64,000 nt of DNA from Gambelia wislizenii (GCA_030847615.1 JAUMIR010000005.1:79394492-79458491), one strand, 5' to 3'. Positions 32,794-45,710 are shown, numbered from the stretch's first letter. A program made the numbers and translations. The notes: a model not told the origin generated them from the letters alone.

Positions 32794-33422
32794 TCCAAGC
32801 TCTGAAATTTGCCTGTTACATTTAATTGCTATTAATTCTCTCTTTTAAAAAAAAAAAAAGTAATGAAGTTAAATTTTGATACATTATGATTGTCACTTAA
32901 CAAGTAACCACTTCTTTTCTGGCGTAACTATAACTATAACTTTTAGTTATTCTTATAATTGTGTGGGTGTTTCTTAACTGAGCAGTGGATGAGGTATAAT
33001 AGATGGTTCATGCTGTGCCCCTTACTTTATTGGGGATGTTCAGATAACAAAGGGGTAGATAGGAGAAGAGTAATTTTCAGACACAAGTCAGCAGCTTGTA
33101 GGATTCAGATGTGTTTAAGTGACTGCAAATGTCTCTTTTCATTACCACTGAGAAACAGAAAAACCAAAAGGTACATTTTTCAAATGGCAGTTGTAATAGT
33201 AGCTGCCAGTTTGGTGGGCCTTGAAACTATAGCTGTAACTAATTTCTTTTAAGAGTAACTTCATAAGCTCTGCTTCTATTTTGGTACGATGATGGCTGCT
33301 TTACTCAATGCAAAGTGTTGCACGGAAACACTCCTCATGGATTCTAGATGGCAAGCAAACTGTATAGCTTTATTACTTCCCCATTCGATATGGTGGGGAA
33401 CTCTATGAAAGGAACATTCTGG
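32794..33422. other. No gene seen
   Basis: A+T-rich, unrecognised; a 97-codon frame at 32959-33252 shows no domain. Confidence 0.5.
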
Positions 33423-33631
33423 GGAGATTTTCAGACAGCCTCTTGCCATGCAAGCAGCCTCCGGAGCAGTAACAAAGCTGCTATGCGGCAAGGGGTCCAT
33501 TTTGGATGACGCCGTTTCTCTCTCAGCGTCGTCCGTGACTGTTGCAGCTAGCATTGGAGGCGGCTGCGCTGTTTTTCACTCACGGAAGTTGTTGCGTGGC
33601 AAGAGGCTGAAAGAGGCATCTGAAAATCTCC
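33423..33631. mobile_element. Short Harbinger-like MITE with long inverted ends
   Basis: 209 bp bounded by GGAGATTTTCAGACAGCCTC and GAGGCATCTGAAAATCTCC. The terminal motif is that of family H but the interior is shorter and GC-rich, with partial inverted symmetry (GCATGGCAAGAGGC-like ends). Confidence 0.72.
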
Positions 33632-35232
33632 TTGGTCTCCAAAATGAAAGTTATCTGAGATGCCTCCCCCACACACACAGTGAAATGTCAACAAAATAAG
33701 TCTTTCTACAGAATATGGACTTAATTGTATTCTTGTTTTGCTGGAAAGTTCCACAGTAACCCTATTTTGTAGTCCAAATATATTCCATGTACCAGATGTG
33801 ATATATTTAGGAATCAGTCTCCCGGTCCCATCCCCCCCCCACCACACATTTTAAGTTGTCCAGATAACTGCATGGTTTCGATATATGAGTTCCACTAAAT
33901 GGGTGGATGCAATACCTTTAAGAATATCATTTGCACATACTTGGGGGCTAGAGAAGAGGGAGGAAAACAGGCAGCCACTTTTTATTTACTTAGTGTACCA
34001 CAGCTAAGATACAAGCCTCTGGTTTTAACAAGGATCTGCATATTAACTAAATGTCCCAGATGGCCACAGTGAAGCACAGTACAGTGAAATTTGGATTTTC
34101 TCAGAACAACCAAGCTAATCATTAGTTTCAGGCTTGCTAAAACTGATAATTTTATAAGCATTAAATCATGCTAGTGAGGAATTATTTCCCCCACTCCCAT
34201 TGTTAAAACACTTCTCCCTTTTCTGATGAGAGCCTACATATTTTACATTAAAAGCTTTGTCTAGGCCAGGGCAGGGAAACTTTGTCTCTCCAGATGTTTG
34301 GACTATGGACCATACTGGCTGGAGTTTCTGGGAGATGAAGTAAAAAACACCTGGAGGGACAAAGGTTGCCAACCCCTGATCTAGTCAACCCTGGGCCCTC
34401 AAAAGATCATCCCAGAAGGAACATGGGCTGAGCTAAACCATACCTAAAGACTTCAAAGTGGCCTAAGAATTTCTCCCAAAGCAACATTGCTTCATGTAGA
34501 ACCAACATATTTCTGTATGATAATATGAGTAGCTTTGAATTGTTACAGAAGTTTACCACCAGCTGGATGTATAATCACTAGTGCATCTATCTAGTGGTGT
34601 TTTGCAGTATCAAAACAGGTATTCATACATGAGATATGAGCAGGCTAGTGGGCATCTGCACCTTTCAGATTCCTCCTCTTGATGTTGCAATAACTGATCC
34701 AGCTTTGCAGCATTAGAAGATGTCTGCCCTTAAAGATATGTCTGTCCTCAGAGGCATGGGGGCCACTCCAGTAAACTCTTCATTACACTTAAGTTTCACA
34801 GATAATTGATAACATGCCATATAAATAGGCTAACTACAGCCTTATTTTCACAATTCCTCAGGTCTGTAAAGGGAGTGGTCAGCTTTCTACTGGCCTCCCT
34901 TTCTTTTACTATTCCATACAAAGACATGTAGGTCAGGTTTCCATGTTTATCAGTCTCAGGAGAGGACAATCTCAGGAGCAGCCCTAAATATGTGCAAAAC
35001 AGTTGTCTGTATCTTGGCAGCCTGTTGCATTAAGAGTTATATTTTGCTGGTGAATTCAATGTGTCCGCATGGTTTGCTTGTGATGAGAATAAGGATGATG
35101 GCAACATCATGCATGCAGCATATATATAAGTTTGAAAGTACTGCACTCATCTTTACCATGGAATCCAATGTATGTCTACTCCATGGAGAATTAATGACAA
35201 TGAGGTTTACTCCCAAAGGTGTCTATTAAATA
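33632..35232. other. No gene seen apart from the hAT MITE at 34265-34380
   Basis: C9 run at 33832; otherwise unrecognised. Confidence 0.5.
34265..34380. mobile_element. Diverged hAT MITE of the 41247-41382 family
   Basis: GGGAAACTTTGTCTCTCCAG at the left and CCTGGAGGGACAAAGGTTGC at the right form the same kind of hairpin. Confidence 0.75.
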
Positions 35233-35329
35233 GAGGTCTGTTATTAAATAATGAGACTGATACAATAACCCATCTTTATTTATACTTATTACAATTCTAA
35301 TGCTTGTCCCTTTCAATATATTCCCTGTT

Positions 35330-36560
35330 CACACTCACACACTGATGCAGTCTTGTCTTCCACTGGTCGAAGGCATGGAGCAGATCAGTATATGTCAGCT
35401 GCCGTTCAACACATCTGCCGTGTTCTTCTTTACTACATCAGTTGACTCAAAACATATTCCTTTAAGCACCAATTTCACTTTAGGGAAAAGAAAAAAGTCA
35501 CTTGGCACCAAATCTGGTGAATATGGAGGATGTTCAAATGTAGTAATGAATTTATTAGCCAAAAACTACTTCACAGAAAATGCTGTGTGAGCAGGAGCAT
35601 TGTCTTGATGAAGAATGAAAACACTGTTCCATAGTTCTGGCCCTTTTTTCTTACTTTTTCTCTCAGCTTTGTCAAAACTTCCTTATAATAATTCTGGTTC
35701 AGTGTTCTGCCTTCTGGAACCCATTCTGCCAAAATTATGCCCTTGATGTCAAAACAACAATGAGTATGGGTTTGAATGTGGACTTGCTTTGACATGCTTT
35801 TTTCATACTTGCATTGACTGTCGTTTTATCTCAGGATCACACTGCGATATCAGGATCCAGGTTTCATCACAAGCAATGATCTTTTTTAAAAGGTTTCGGT
35901 CTGCCTCAAGTTGCTGCAGAATGTCAGCGCAAATTTCCTTGCAGCACTCTTTTGCTCTGATGTGAGAGCCCAAGGGACCATCTTGGCACAAATTTTTCTC
36001 ATGTTGAGATCCTCATGCAAAATTTTCCATGCAGTGTTTTTGTCAATGTTCATTATTATTATTATTATGTTTATTTATATAGTGCCATAAGCTTCACATA
36101 GTGCTTTATAAAAAAGAAAAACAACAATCCACAATAAACACAAAAACCTGCCAACGGTGCACAATCTAAAACCAGAAACAAAATTATAAAATTAATAAAA
36201 CATTACTATAACAGGATTAAAACAATACTATAAAATACTATGTTCATGGCTTCAGCTATCATTTGGACACTTGAGTCGGTCTCCTTGTACAATCTGGCTG
36301 ATTTTTTTCCACAATTTCTTTGGTTCTTAAGTGGAAGGTTGTCCAGGGTGTTCTTCATCTTCCACATTTTCATGTCCTTCTCTGAATCTTTTGTGCCACT
36401 CAAAGACATGCATACAAGACATGCAATCTTCCCCATTGGTCTCAGTAAGTATTTGAAAAGATTCTGTTGGTGTTTTGTTCAATTTTACTATAATTTTCAA
36501 ATTGACACATTGCTCAACTTTTACACTTAGCATTTTTCTAAAACACGCAACAGACAACAC
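35330..36560 (-). pseudogene. Mariner transposase, broken
   Basis: Fragments of a mariner transposase, which would cut and paste the element at TA sites, can be followed on the minus strand. The N-terminal helix-turn-helix region includes VFEWHKRFREG. The first catalytic aspartate lies in CDETW (codon 35866-35868), the second in QDNAPAH (35602-35604) and the third in VPSDFF (35497-35499). The last two are 34 residues apart in one frame, the DD34D hallmark. It is broken by a stop at 35566-35568 between those two aspartates, by at least one frame change between segments, and by the insertion at 36054. It cannot make an active protein. Confidence 0.85.
36054..36239 (-). mobile_element. L2-like LINE 3' fragment inside mariner, 8-bp duplication
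   Basis: On the minus strand it ends ATATAAATAAACATAATAAT, the L2-like tail type. The target ATGTTCAT is repeated exactly at 36046-36053 and 36240-36247. It inserted after the mariner was in place. Confidence 0.78.
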
Positions 36561-36727
36561 AGCTGCTTTAAATGATGACTGACAATTAACTGAACAGCCA
36601 AGAATGTTGATGTTTCTAATGTAGGTTCAGACATGTTCAAGGTCACCAATCAAGTGTTCACAATCAGTTCTCCCTGATTTATTTGAAAGGTAGAAACACA
36701 GGCTCGTTATTTAATAGACAGGCCTCG

Positions 36728-38574
36728 TATATGACAACAGTCACTGTATTGGCCAAGATCCTGCACTGCACTGGTGGAACATCAAGCTCTGTCAGGAGTA
36801 GTTGTGTGTCTTCCCCCTCCCTGAACACTCAGTCTGTGTATTGCAAGGGTACGTGCCCTCCACCATGGACAGTGATTGGTGAGGATGGAGTTAGGCAAGG
36901 AACAGCCAGGCAGCAGCCACTTATATTCCTGCAACCAGCTTCAGGAAGATGATATTATGTTCCTGGATCTTAGGAGGACACCTAGGGAGTGCCTAGTGTG
37001 CAGAGAGGTGGCTGGCTTGGGGAAGGTGTGGTGGATGCAGGTGTTAGATTCCTGCATCTACCACAAGCAGAAAAGTGCATATGTGGGTGAAATTTTCAGT
37101 TTTATCTGCATATGTCATTAACAGGATGCCAGCCAATTTCTTCATGACTACACTCTGAGAAAGCCCTGTTGTTCCTCTTGTACAGACAGTGAACACTGAA
37201 GTTCAGAAAGTACCCTAATTCATTGGGTTACAGAGCACAAGTGAGGAGATCATGTTGTACAGATTTACACTTCTGAGAGATGTATTTATGAAACACATTG
37301 GGCTGTTAAATCTTGACAGTTATGGAACTTTGAAATTCAATCTTTTCTCCCTGACATTGGTGCCTTTCATCTTTATACTTTTTGTTCTTGGAACAGGCTG
37401 CCAAGTGAATCTGAGATGAGATTTGAATTGTACGGAGATGTTTCTGGTAATAAGTACCTACAACAAAAGTGGCCAACTTGTAATTCTGCAGCTACTGAAT
37501 TGTTGGTGTTGGCTCTCGTCGTGTTAACCAGTGATGAAGGCTGATGAGAAATGTAGTCCAACAATATCTTCAAGGCCACAAGTTTCTCATCCCTGATCTA
37601 CCACATGGGGTATTTTATTCTACCTAAGGTCCTTATTAATTGAAATATTACAGCTTTTCAAGAAGTTTTAAGAGTGAGCCAGAATATCTATTAGAATGCA
37701 ATCCTATGCAAGTTTCCTGACGTACGTCCCACTGTGTTCACTGCAACTTTCTTGCAAGTAAGTGCCCATATGACTAATGTGGTTGATTTTTTTAAAAAAA
37801 ATCATAGCTAACAATAGTTTTTTTAAAAAAAATGCAAACCTTTATGCTTTGTTTCAGCAATAGAATTTGATGTTCAGTGCAATAATTACTCCTGCATTTA
37901 TTAAAATAAGTGTAGTGAATAGGAATATTTCATCTTCCACCAAAACTAAAATATGGTAACATGGTATAATCAAACTGGGGCGTGGAGAGACAGTTGTAAA
38001 CAACTTCTGAAGGCACTGCATAGAGCTAAAGGAAAAGCTAAAGGAAAACGTGGCTTAGACAATCCCTTTCTCAAGTGTGCTAGCATAATTACCCTTAAGA
38101 GGAGATAATTTCAGTTCATGGGGCTTGCTGTTTAAACCTTTCAGGGCAAACATGAATTTTCCATTGACAGCAGTTCGATTTTGTGACACTGGAGCCAGAG
38201 TGAATTAAATGGAAGAACTACACAGTCTAAACAAACAGAGGTTCCCTATCGGAAAGGAAGCCTGCCAACAAATAGCACAAACCATGGTCACAAAAAGGTA
38301 TGGTTATAGTGTAATAACCAAACATTAAAGGGATTTTTTGTTAGTTTCATAATATGTAAGACATTATGTGGTTTTTAAAATTTGCTGTATAAAAAATACC
38401 TTCTTTTAAATAACTGCTAGTTCCAGCATTCCAGTATTCCAAGTACAAATAGTGTTAATGGTAAAATAAAACAAACAAGAATGATATATTACAGCTTAGA
38501 CACAAGCAAGGCTTGCAATGTTTCATATATCCTCTGTTGATTATAAGACATTGCCCTACACAGGCAGTCCTCTA
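36728..38574. other. No gene seen apart from the MITE at 37468-37600
   Basis: Unrecognised, locally richer in G+C at 36760-37040. Confidence 0.5.
37468..37600. mobile_element. Diverged hAT MITE of the 41247-41382 family
   Basis: GTGGCCAACTTGTAATTCTG and AATGTAGTCCAACAATATCT with CAAGGCCACAAGTTTCTC. Ends decayed. Confidence 0.55.
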
Positions 38575-38632
38575 GCCCTCTGAGATCTCTGGATAGAAAG
38601 CAGGATATAAATATTTTAATATGAAATGCATA
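38575..38632 (+). mobile_element. L2-like LINE tail, short
   Basis: CCCTCTGAGATCTCTGGATA then GGATATAAATATTTTAAT; a 58-bp trace only. Confidence 0.4.
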
Positions 38633-38765
38633 CATAAACACATATAATCATACAGTTAATTCAGCCTGCTAATATATGAATTTGTATTATAACTGGATTA
38701 AATTACATTTTCTCAGCAACAATGAATTTTTTTTAATATATTTTTTATATCTAGAATACCCCATG

Positions 38766-38970
38766 AACCTGTGTGGTGCAGTGGTTTGAGTTCTGGACAA
38801 GGGCTCCAGGAGACTAGGATTTGAATCTCCACTGGGTTACCTTGGGCAAGTCACACACTCTCAGCTTTAGAGGAAGGCAACAGCAAACCTCTCTGACTAA
38901 ATCCTGCCAAGAAAACTCTAATCATAAGTAGGAGTCAATTAGGTACATATCAGCAATGACTACTTAACAC
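38766..38970 (+). mobile_element. Sauria-type SINE, diverged
   Basis: Shares the head (GTGGTGCAGTGGTTTGAGT), the GGGCAAGTCACACACTCTCA block and the CCAAGAAAACTC block with 4726-4926. The BovB-like tail is degraded after about 38940. Confidence 0.78.
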
Positions 38971-39721
38971 TACCTGTTTGGAAGATATTATAACCCCAGC
39001 TTTATGTTAACTCTTACTTTTAGGGTACTTTTGTCACATGTGTTATCAGCTACTAGATGACCCAACACTAAATTGTATTATATTAAGAAGAGATTAGATT
39101 TGTCAAGAGAATATAATTAGTGATATGGTCAAGGCCACCTCTTGGTCATTATTATATGTACTGGAGTCAGACCATGATTTTTGTCAGGATCCCAGCTGGA
39201 AAGGGAAGAATTCAACTCCACCATCCTTCATGCTGATGAACTTTTAAAACAACAACAACTTACAATGGATTGATTCCACATTAATAACACTTGAAATTGG
39301 CCCATTGAAATCAACGGGCCTTAAGTTAGCATCACTGTCTCAAAGGCTATCGAGTTTGGTTATCTGCTCTAAGTAAACTTAAATCTGGAACTAATTAACC
39401 CATTGTCAGTTATTAAAAAATTAATAGCAGGTGCATGGGGAAGGGATCAGGGTTTCAGTATATGGGGTGGAGAAGATTTAATTTCTTCTCCTTAGACATG
39501 ATCCTGACAAAACCATGTTCATGTGGCCTTGGGAACTGGGGGAAATGCCCCTTTAGGTGCCAATCTCAACTTCTTTCCTGAGGGTAACAGACAATTTTTG
39601 TCAGAATCACATTTGGAATAAGAAAAGTTAAACTTCCCCTTTATATATGGAGTGCTTCTGAAGAAAATTTGGTTGCCTTTGCACATAGTACAGGTGATAC
39701 ACACATACCCTATATCCTAAG

Positions 39722-39895
39722 GAGATACATTCCTGAACTTACCATTTATAAGTGAAACCGCAGGTAATAGCGAACCACCATAGAATACCATAAAATTGTG
39801 CTGGGGGATCTAGAAAATGCCTAGAGAAGTCTGGTGGAAGTTAACCATAGAGTTGCACTGGAGGACCTCCAGATGCCTAGAGAGACCTGCCCCCC
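39722..39895. mobile_element. Tigger/pogo-like MITE fragment
   Basis: Carries the family blocks ATACCATAAAATTGTGCTGG, AAAATGCCTAGAGA and GTTGCACTGGAGGACC. No clean ends. Confidence 0.55.
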
Positions 39896-41082
39896 CCAAC
39901 TGGAGTGAAATGAAACTGTGATTACCAATACCACACATATGGGTGTGTGTGATCTGTATTACATATAAATGATCCTGATATGGCTTGTAATGACACACTT
40001 GACACATTTCACATACTGTATTGTTCGACCATAAGTATTAATCAAGTTTAACATGGGAAAAGGCTTTCACTTATATCTATGCATATCTATGTGTATGGTA
40101 TAAATGTACATGCATATACATATAATATACATTCTCATATTGCTTGTAAAGTCACATTTTGACAGTTTGTGATGATTATGACCAAGCCTTCATACAACCA
40201 CTTCATCATGGATAAAATGAATTCTGGAAATAAAATAATAAATATTACTCCAAATAGGCAAGTGGACATAAGAATCAGCAAGATAAAGACTGCTCTTAGG
40301 TTATTCAAGCTATAAAACTTTGTACTTTATTCTAAAAAGCAAACATAGGTAGACAAAATTGTCTTTCACTTCTAGCAATTTTTGCTATTTGAGATGGAAA
40401 ATAAAGCTGAAACTGAATTGAAACTGCAAATGATATCCTGAGACGGATGCATATATGAATAATGGTTTCCAATTAACCTCTCAAACAGCCCTTTTAAACA
40501 GATGCAGTAAATGTTTCATCACTGATAGGCTTTGTTCTTTTTTTAAAAAAAAAAAACAGGCACAGCCCTCCTGAAGGAGACGAATAGTTCATCAAGTGTA
40601 TCCTGATGAAGTCACATGAAAATCCATGGAATTATACCAATCTGATTGGCTCATTGGTAGAAGAACTCCTGCATTAAAATGTATGACCCATTGAAGTACT
40701 CATCCTAAAAAGTATTTTTGTTTGTTTGTTTCTAAAACATGAATGAATTTTAAAATCTTGATCAAGTGAGAGGACCCCACATCCCAATTTTTTGTATGAG
40801 ACATCACAATTCTTTCCTCATCTTCACAGAATTTATACAATAAGTACTGGAGAAGTAAATGTTAAGTTTGCAATGATTAAAATGAATGTTGGCAAACTTC
40901 AGAAGTCATTTTCTCCTCATATTATCATGGCTTCAGTTTGCTTTGCATAAAAAATAGACTATATAGTAGCTTGCTTGCTTTCCCTTTCTTTCTGGTAAAT
41001 TTAATATGTTGTACTTTAACTGTCTTGTCTGAAAACCCAGATTAATTAGTATGTTACACTTGTTTGTTCCTCCACTGAAACT
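39896..41082. other. No gene seen
   Basis: A+T-rich, unrecognised. Confidence 0.55.
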
Positions 41083-41090
41083 TTCTAATC

Positions 41091-41635
41091 CAGTGGCTCT
41101 TAACCTTTTATTTACCAGGGGGCCCCTTTAAATATCTTTTATCCCTGTGAACCCCCCAAGACTTAACTCAAGATTTAAAATTATTATTATTATTATTATT
41201 ATTACCACCTGCCATAATAATAATACAATTACACCATCCATTAAAACAATGGTGTCCAACCTGTGGCCCTCCAGGTGTTTTGGATTACAGCTCTCAGAAT
41301 TCCTGACCATTGGACCAGCTAGCTCAGGCTTCTGGGAGTTGGAGTCCAAAACACCTGGAGGGCCACAGGTTGGACACCACTGCATTAAACTTTCCCTCAG
41401 AGGCACTGGAGGGGGAGGGAAGACTTTTCTCCTGATTCATCCTGCAAGTTTGTGGCTGGAGAGGATTGAATGGCAACGTGCAGGCCAAGCCAGCCAGCCT
41501 TTGCCTTGGCTCCTGTCACATGGCCATTCCACTACAGGGAGGAGTTGGGCTGAGCAGCCTTCAAGCCTTTGGGGACCCCCTGTGAGGACACCATGGACCC
41601 CTGGGGGTCCCCTGACCACAGGTTAAGAACCACTG
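41091..41635. mobile_element. hAT non-autonomous element, perfect 8-bp duplication
   Basis: 545 bp with ends CAGTGGCTCTTAACC and GGTTAAGAACCACTG. TTCTAATC is repeated exactly at 41083-41090 and 41636-41643; 8-bp duplications and CAGTGG ends are diagnostic for hAT. The interior holds an (ATT)n run (41177-41204) and a second MITE (41247-41382). The 159-codon open frame across it has no transposase motif. Confidence 0.92.
41247..41382. mobile_element. 136-bp hAT MITE nested in another hAT element
   Basis: Inverted ends CAATGGTGTCCAACCTGTGG and its complement ending GGACACCACTG. The flanks CATTAAAA (41239-41246) and CATTAAAC (41383-41390) are an 8-bp duplication with one change. Nearly the whole element is a hairpin. 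Confidence 0.9.
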
Positions 41636-41643
41636 TTCTAATC

Positions 41644-43314
41644 AATTGTGGCTTCTCCTAGTTTCAAACTGAGTGCCTTTGAAAGTAACCATGGGGAAGA
41701 AGGGACTGGTTCTCCTCATTGCAGCCATCCCCATCCACTGTACATGCTACACAGCAGTGCTGAATGAGGTAGATTGTGGTGTGATATCACCAAAATCACC
41801 ACCTTTATTGAGTGAAGCTCTACTCATGAAAAGTGCCTCTGTCCCATTTTGAGGGTCACCTCTATTTCCACTATACTGACTGAAAGATTAAACGGTATTG
41901 TAGGCCACACATCTGGTGACCACTAGATTGTGGAAGCCTGAACTAAAGTATGACTTTATCTGGATCCAACCCGTGGTAATGATTATCTTGACCAATATGA
42001 TTGGTCATGGTTTTACCTTCACTCCCATGATGTTCTTTTGCATAACAACAGCAAATAGGCACTGTGACCCATAGGGCAGGCTCTCTATGAAATGTTAAAT
42101 ATCATAGCTATCCAAACTGTTACAATGAATATCATGAGCCAATTCCAACCCAGTTAACTATTCTAGGTAAACATATTGAGAAAGCTGTGCTTATATCAGG
42201 AAAATGATTCATACTTGGTCTGCTGAGAGCTTCAGCACCCTCTATTGGCTATAGTGATTTCTTCTCTTTACCATGCAAAAGGATATTGTCTGCAAACCTT
42301 AAGCATGTTTAAGTAAACAAAGCGAAACACTTTTTTGGCTTGCACTCCATTCAGTAAACAAATGTGGCATTAAGAAAAGAGAGTGGAGGCTATCTTAATT
42401 GGTTATAAACAATTAAGACAACAAATAATAAAAAGGGTTTCTCACAGAACCCAGTAAATTGGTGTTTATCTGCCATTTTCCCTCCAAATTTGAAAGATAA
42501 AAGTGTGGGTATGAGAATATACATACTTAAGGAGTAAGAGAGGGCGGGGGGGGAATTGACTAATTCCTGTAAAATATGGTGAAAGCAGAATTTAAAAGTT
42601 ACATATAACACTTCGATCTCAGTGGTGTGTCAAAACAATTTGAGTGTTGAGTACATTCAAAGGTAAAGCACATGGAATCTTAAAAGTGCACAAATGAAAC
42701 TATTTCACATGCATTGACCTTTATTGGAAAAGAACAATGGGGAAGAGCCAAGAGAATTCATAGCCAGGGTGTTTGCTTGTTTCAAACACATCTTCCCTCT
42801 TCTATGTGTGGATCTCTCCAAAGCACAGGAAGGCCCTAGCTAAAACCCAACAGCTGGATTCTGTCAGTCCTGATGGAGGGCAGTCTTGTTAGTGTAATGT
42901 GACCTCTAGAGCACTAACACAGATAATACTGGCACCTCTCTCTCTTCTAATCTACTACCAGTCTGAGCAATTCAGCAGGAGATGGGGGCATTAAGGCCAG
43001 ATTATTCCAAACAAAATTCAGCAATGGTAGCAAAGTATTATGACAGTATAAGATGGATTTTACTAGCCAGTCCTTCCTTTCCCAAGACATCCCCCCACAA
43101 CCTTCTCTTTTTGAAAAGGCTGAATATAAAATATTTTGCTGAAACCAGACTTTTGGAACTACTTTTTTTAAAAAGCTATGCAGTTTGAACTGTATCAGAC
43201 AGAAGTGTGACTGATTCAGTTCAAACTGACTTACTTCCAGGTAACATGTTTGAGATTGCAACACACACACACATAAACACACCCTGACTATTTCGGCAGG
43301 CCTTTCCAGAATAG
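41644..43314. other. No gene seen
   Basis: Unrecognised; short (AC)n at 43260-43273. Confidence 0.5.
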
Positions 43315-43606
43315 ATTATCCCGGCCTCGGGAACCCCCTCTCCTTCAGGAGAGTCCCCACAGCCTCCTTTGTTAACGGAACTGAATATCGCTGGGGATCT
43401 ACTGCTATTGTTAAATGTACGTATGTGTTTTATTAAGTGTTTTAATTGTTGTTTTAATTTGTAATTTGATTTAATAACTTTTTAAGGGGGGGAGGGAGTA
43501 TACTGTTTTACTTTGTATGGTGTTTTAATGTTGTTAACCACCCTGATTGGGTTACCAATGGCGGTATATAAATAAATATTATTATTATTATTATTATTAT
43601 TATTGG
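43315..43606 (+). mobile_element. L2-like LINE 3' end
   Basis: Ends in TTAACCACCCTGATTGGG, GGCGGTATATAAATAAATAT and an (ATT)n run (43578-43604), the usual squamate L2 tail. Upstream text (GGCCTCGGGAACCCCCTC) fits the same 3' region. No coding part. Confidence 0.7.
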
Positions 43607-44789
43607 AGTAAACGCCACTGAAATCTGTCTTACTTCTGAATAGGCACTTTTGAATTGTAAGTGTTTAAAGTCTATACAGTAAAAGCACAACGGTATATTT
43701 GACTGGATTTAAATAATGCTGGCTCCACTGACATTTTGCTTTATTTGTATTTCATATGTAATGTGAAAACACTTCTACTTAGATATGATATATGTATATC
43801 TAGGGCTGACATATTTCCCAGTCAGCTGGGTTTGGGGGGCCTAGTGATAATGGGGCTGGCAAAGGTACATTGGAGTAAACAACCAACAAACACAACCCTG
43901 CTGGGGAATAATGAGGTCAAAACTTTATATTTACAGCTGTATAAGGCCTGATCCAGCATAGAGCATGTATTCAGACATTAAACAGCCAGCCTGCTATCCA
44001 ATAGGCACACATTCTCCAGCTCGCCTACCGATGACAACCTGGTCATAGAAAGCAACAGTGAATATCAGGACAACAGTATACCCTTCCCCCCAACAAAAGA
44101 GAATAATAAATATGCAAGACTTCATACACATTCTGGCTTAAGCTTTAATTTATTTAATGACACCAAAGCTGATATTTCAACTCTAAACATTTAAACAGTA
44201 CCACTGCCAGCGTTACCCCCTTGCCTGCCTGTCTGCTCTCTATTAAAAGCAGTGCCAGCTGCTTTTGCACCATCGGTGCTGCTTTACAGATGGTAGGCAG
44301 ACAGTGGCATGAGGCAATGCAAGGAAGGAAAAGAAATTGAGGGTCATGGCATCATGGTGTGAGGCAAGAGAGGGAGTGGCAACAGAGGTGAGGCAGCAGT
44401 GGCAGAGGCCTTTCAGGAGGGGTGGGGAGTGGCACAATTCACTGATCCTGACACTCTGGCAACTGAAGGAGTGATCCTAGTCTTCCTAACAGAAAGGGCA
44501 GCTGTGTTGCCCCTAGTCCCCCATCCCATTTTGTTACTCTATACCAATGGCTGATTTGTTCCCCCAGGCAAAAGTACCCATTACAGCAGTGGTGACCAGA
44601 AGTCAGATCTCCATATGTGCCTTCATCTCTCAGACTCATTCCCAACCCAATTACTTTACTTAGTTGCATGTCAAACCTTCATGTTCCATTGACCTGTTTG
44701 CTCTTTTCCACAAACAAATCATCACCTGACAATACCAACAGCATCTCTGATCTCTACAGCTTTAGGGATGTAGAAACTGTATCTGTGGG
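43607..44789. other. No gene seen
   Basis: Unrecognised. Confidence 0.5.
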
Positions 44790-45710
44790 GAATACCGTAT
44801 GTTCCTGGACTTGCTGTAGAAATGCAAAACCATGGATAATAGTGAACCCTATTGAAATAATGACTCCCAGTCCAAGGAGATTATCAGATGTGCTAAATAT
44901 GGTGTTACATGAACACCAGGAGATCACTAAAGGGCTTCCCTTTCAGACAACATCATTTCCATGTCGTCATGCTCCCGTTCGGCTGTCGTTATGCCAGGGT
45001 TTCTTTTTATTCACAGGCTAAGCCCCCATTCTGCTTCTGTAACAGAATGTCCTACAAGTGAAAAGGTGCCTGTTATGCTGGTGCAATGTTAGCATCAATG
45101 GGAGGTCCATGCCAGAACACTTGCAGGTGATATCAGGACATCAAGGTAAGTGACACACATTTTATGACCCTCTCCAGGTTCTTTGTAAAGTTTTAAGTGT
45201 GTTTAGGTTCTTAATGTAACTTTTTGTCTTGTATTTTGCTTTTATAGTTTGAATTTCCCATGCTCTCATCTTCTTGCGAGAGCAGCTGGGATTTCAATCC
45301 AAGAAGTGAAAGGAGCTCTGTTCAAGCTCCTTTCATTCCTGGGCTGCCCTGCTGAAAGAACAAGGCATGAAAAAGATAGGTCTGAAAAGTTTTCCTTTTT
45401 TCACATGATAGGAACAGGAAAGGGGTGGGAGAGGAGATTGTGAGATGGGAACGCTTTTTTTCTTCCCATCTGATAATCTCCTGAGAGTACCACAGGATTG
45501 TGCTGGAGGACCTAAAAATGCCTAGAGAGAACAATTCTCTAGGCCCTTTCTAGGCCCTCCAGTGAGATTATATAGTATGCCTGGCCAGAGGTTGACCATA
45601 GAATTGCATTAGGGGACCTAGAAATGCTTAGAGAGAATATATTTTTTCAGACACAGGTAAGTGAAACCATGTATATTGGCTCCATGGACATGGAGGTCAT
45701 ATCTGGCCAT
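44790..45710. mobile_element. Tigger/pogo-like MITE split by a family H MITE
   Basis: The left piece (44790-44875, with CCATGGATAATAGTGAACCC) and right piece (45482-45710, with GGAGGACCTAAAAATGCC and GGGGACCTAGAAATGC) belong to the same family as 32571-32789. The Harbinger-like copy 44876-45481 separates them. Confidence 0.65.
44876..45481. mobile_element. Harbinger-like MITE (family H), inside a Tigger-like MITE
   Basis: Ends GGAGATTATCAGATG and CATCTGATAATCTCC; 606 bp. The flanks (44790-44875 and 45482-45710) belong to another MITE family, so this copy inserted into it. Internal hairpin AGTGAAAGGAGCTC / AAGCTCCTTTCA near 45302-45335. Confidence 0.84.

Larger units (their letters stand above)
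35233..36727 (-). mobile_element. Mariner transposon (Tc1/mariner, DD34D), decayed
   Basis: About 1495 bp with inverted ends (GAGGTCTGTTATTAAATAAT at the left; its diverged complement TTATTTAATAGACAGGCCTC at the right) next to TA on each side. It carries a degraded transposase on the minus strand and a later 186-bp insertion at 36054-36239. Without that insert the length (about 1300 bp) is normal for mariner. Confidence 0.88.

Noticed and set aside
41147..41626. 159-codon plus-strand frame
   Set aside because: It spans a non-autonomous hAT element, a nested hAT MITE and an (ATT)n run; no transposase motif.
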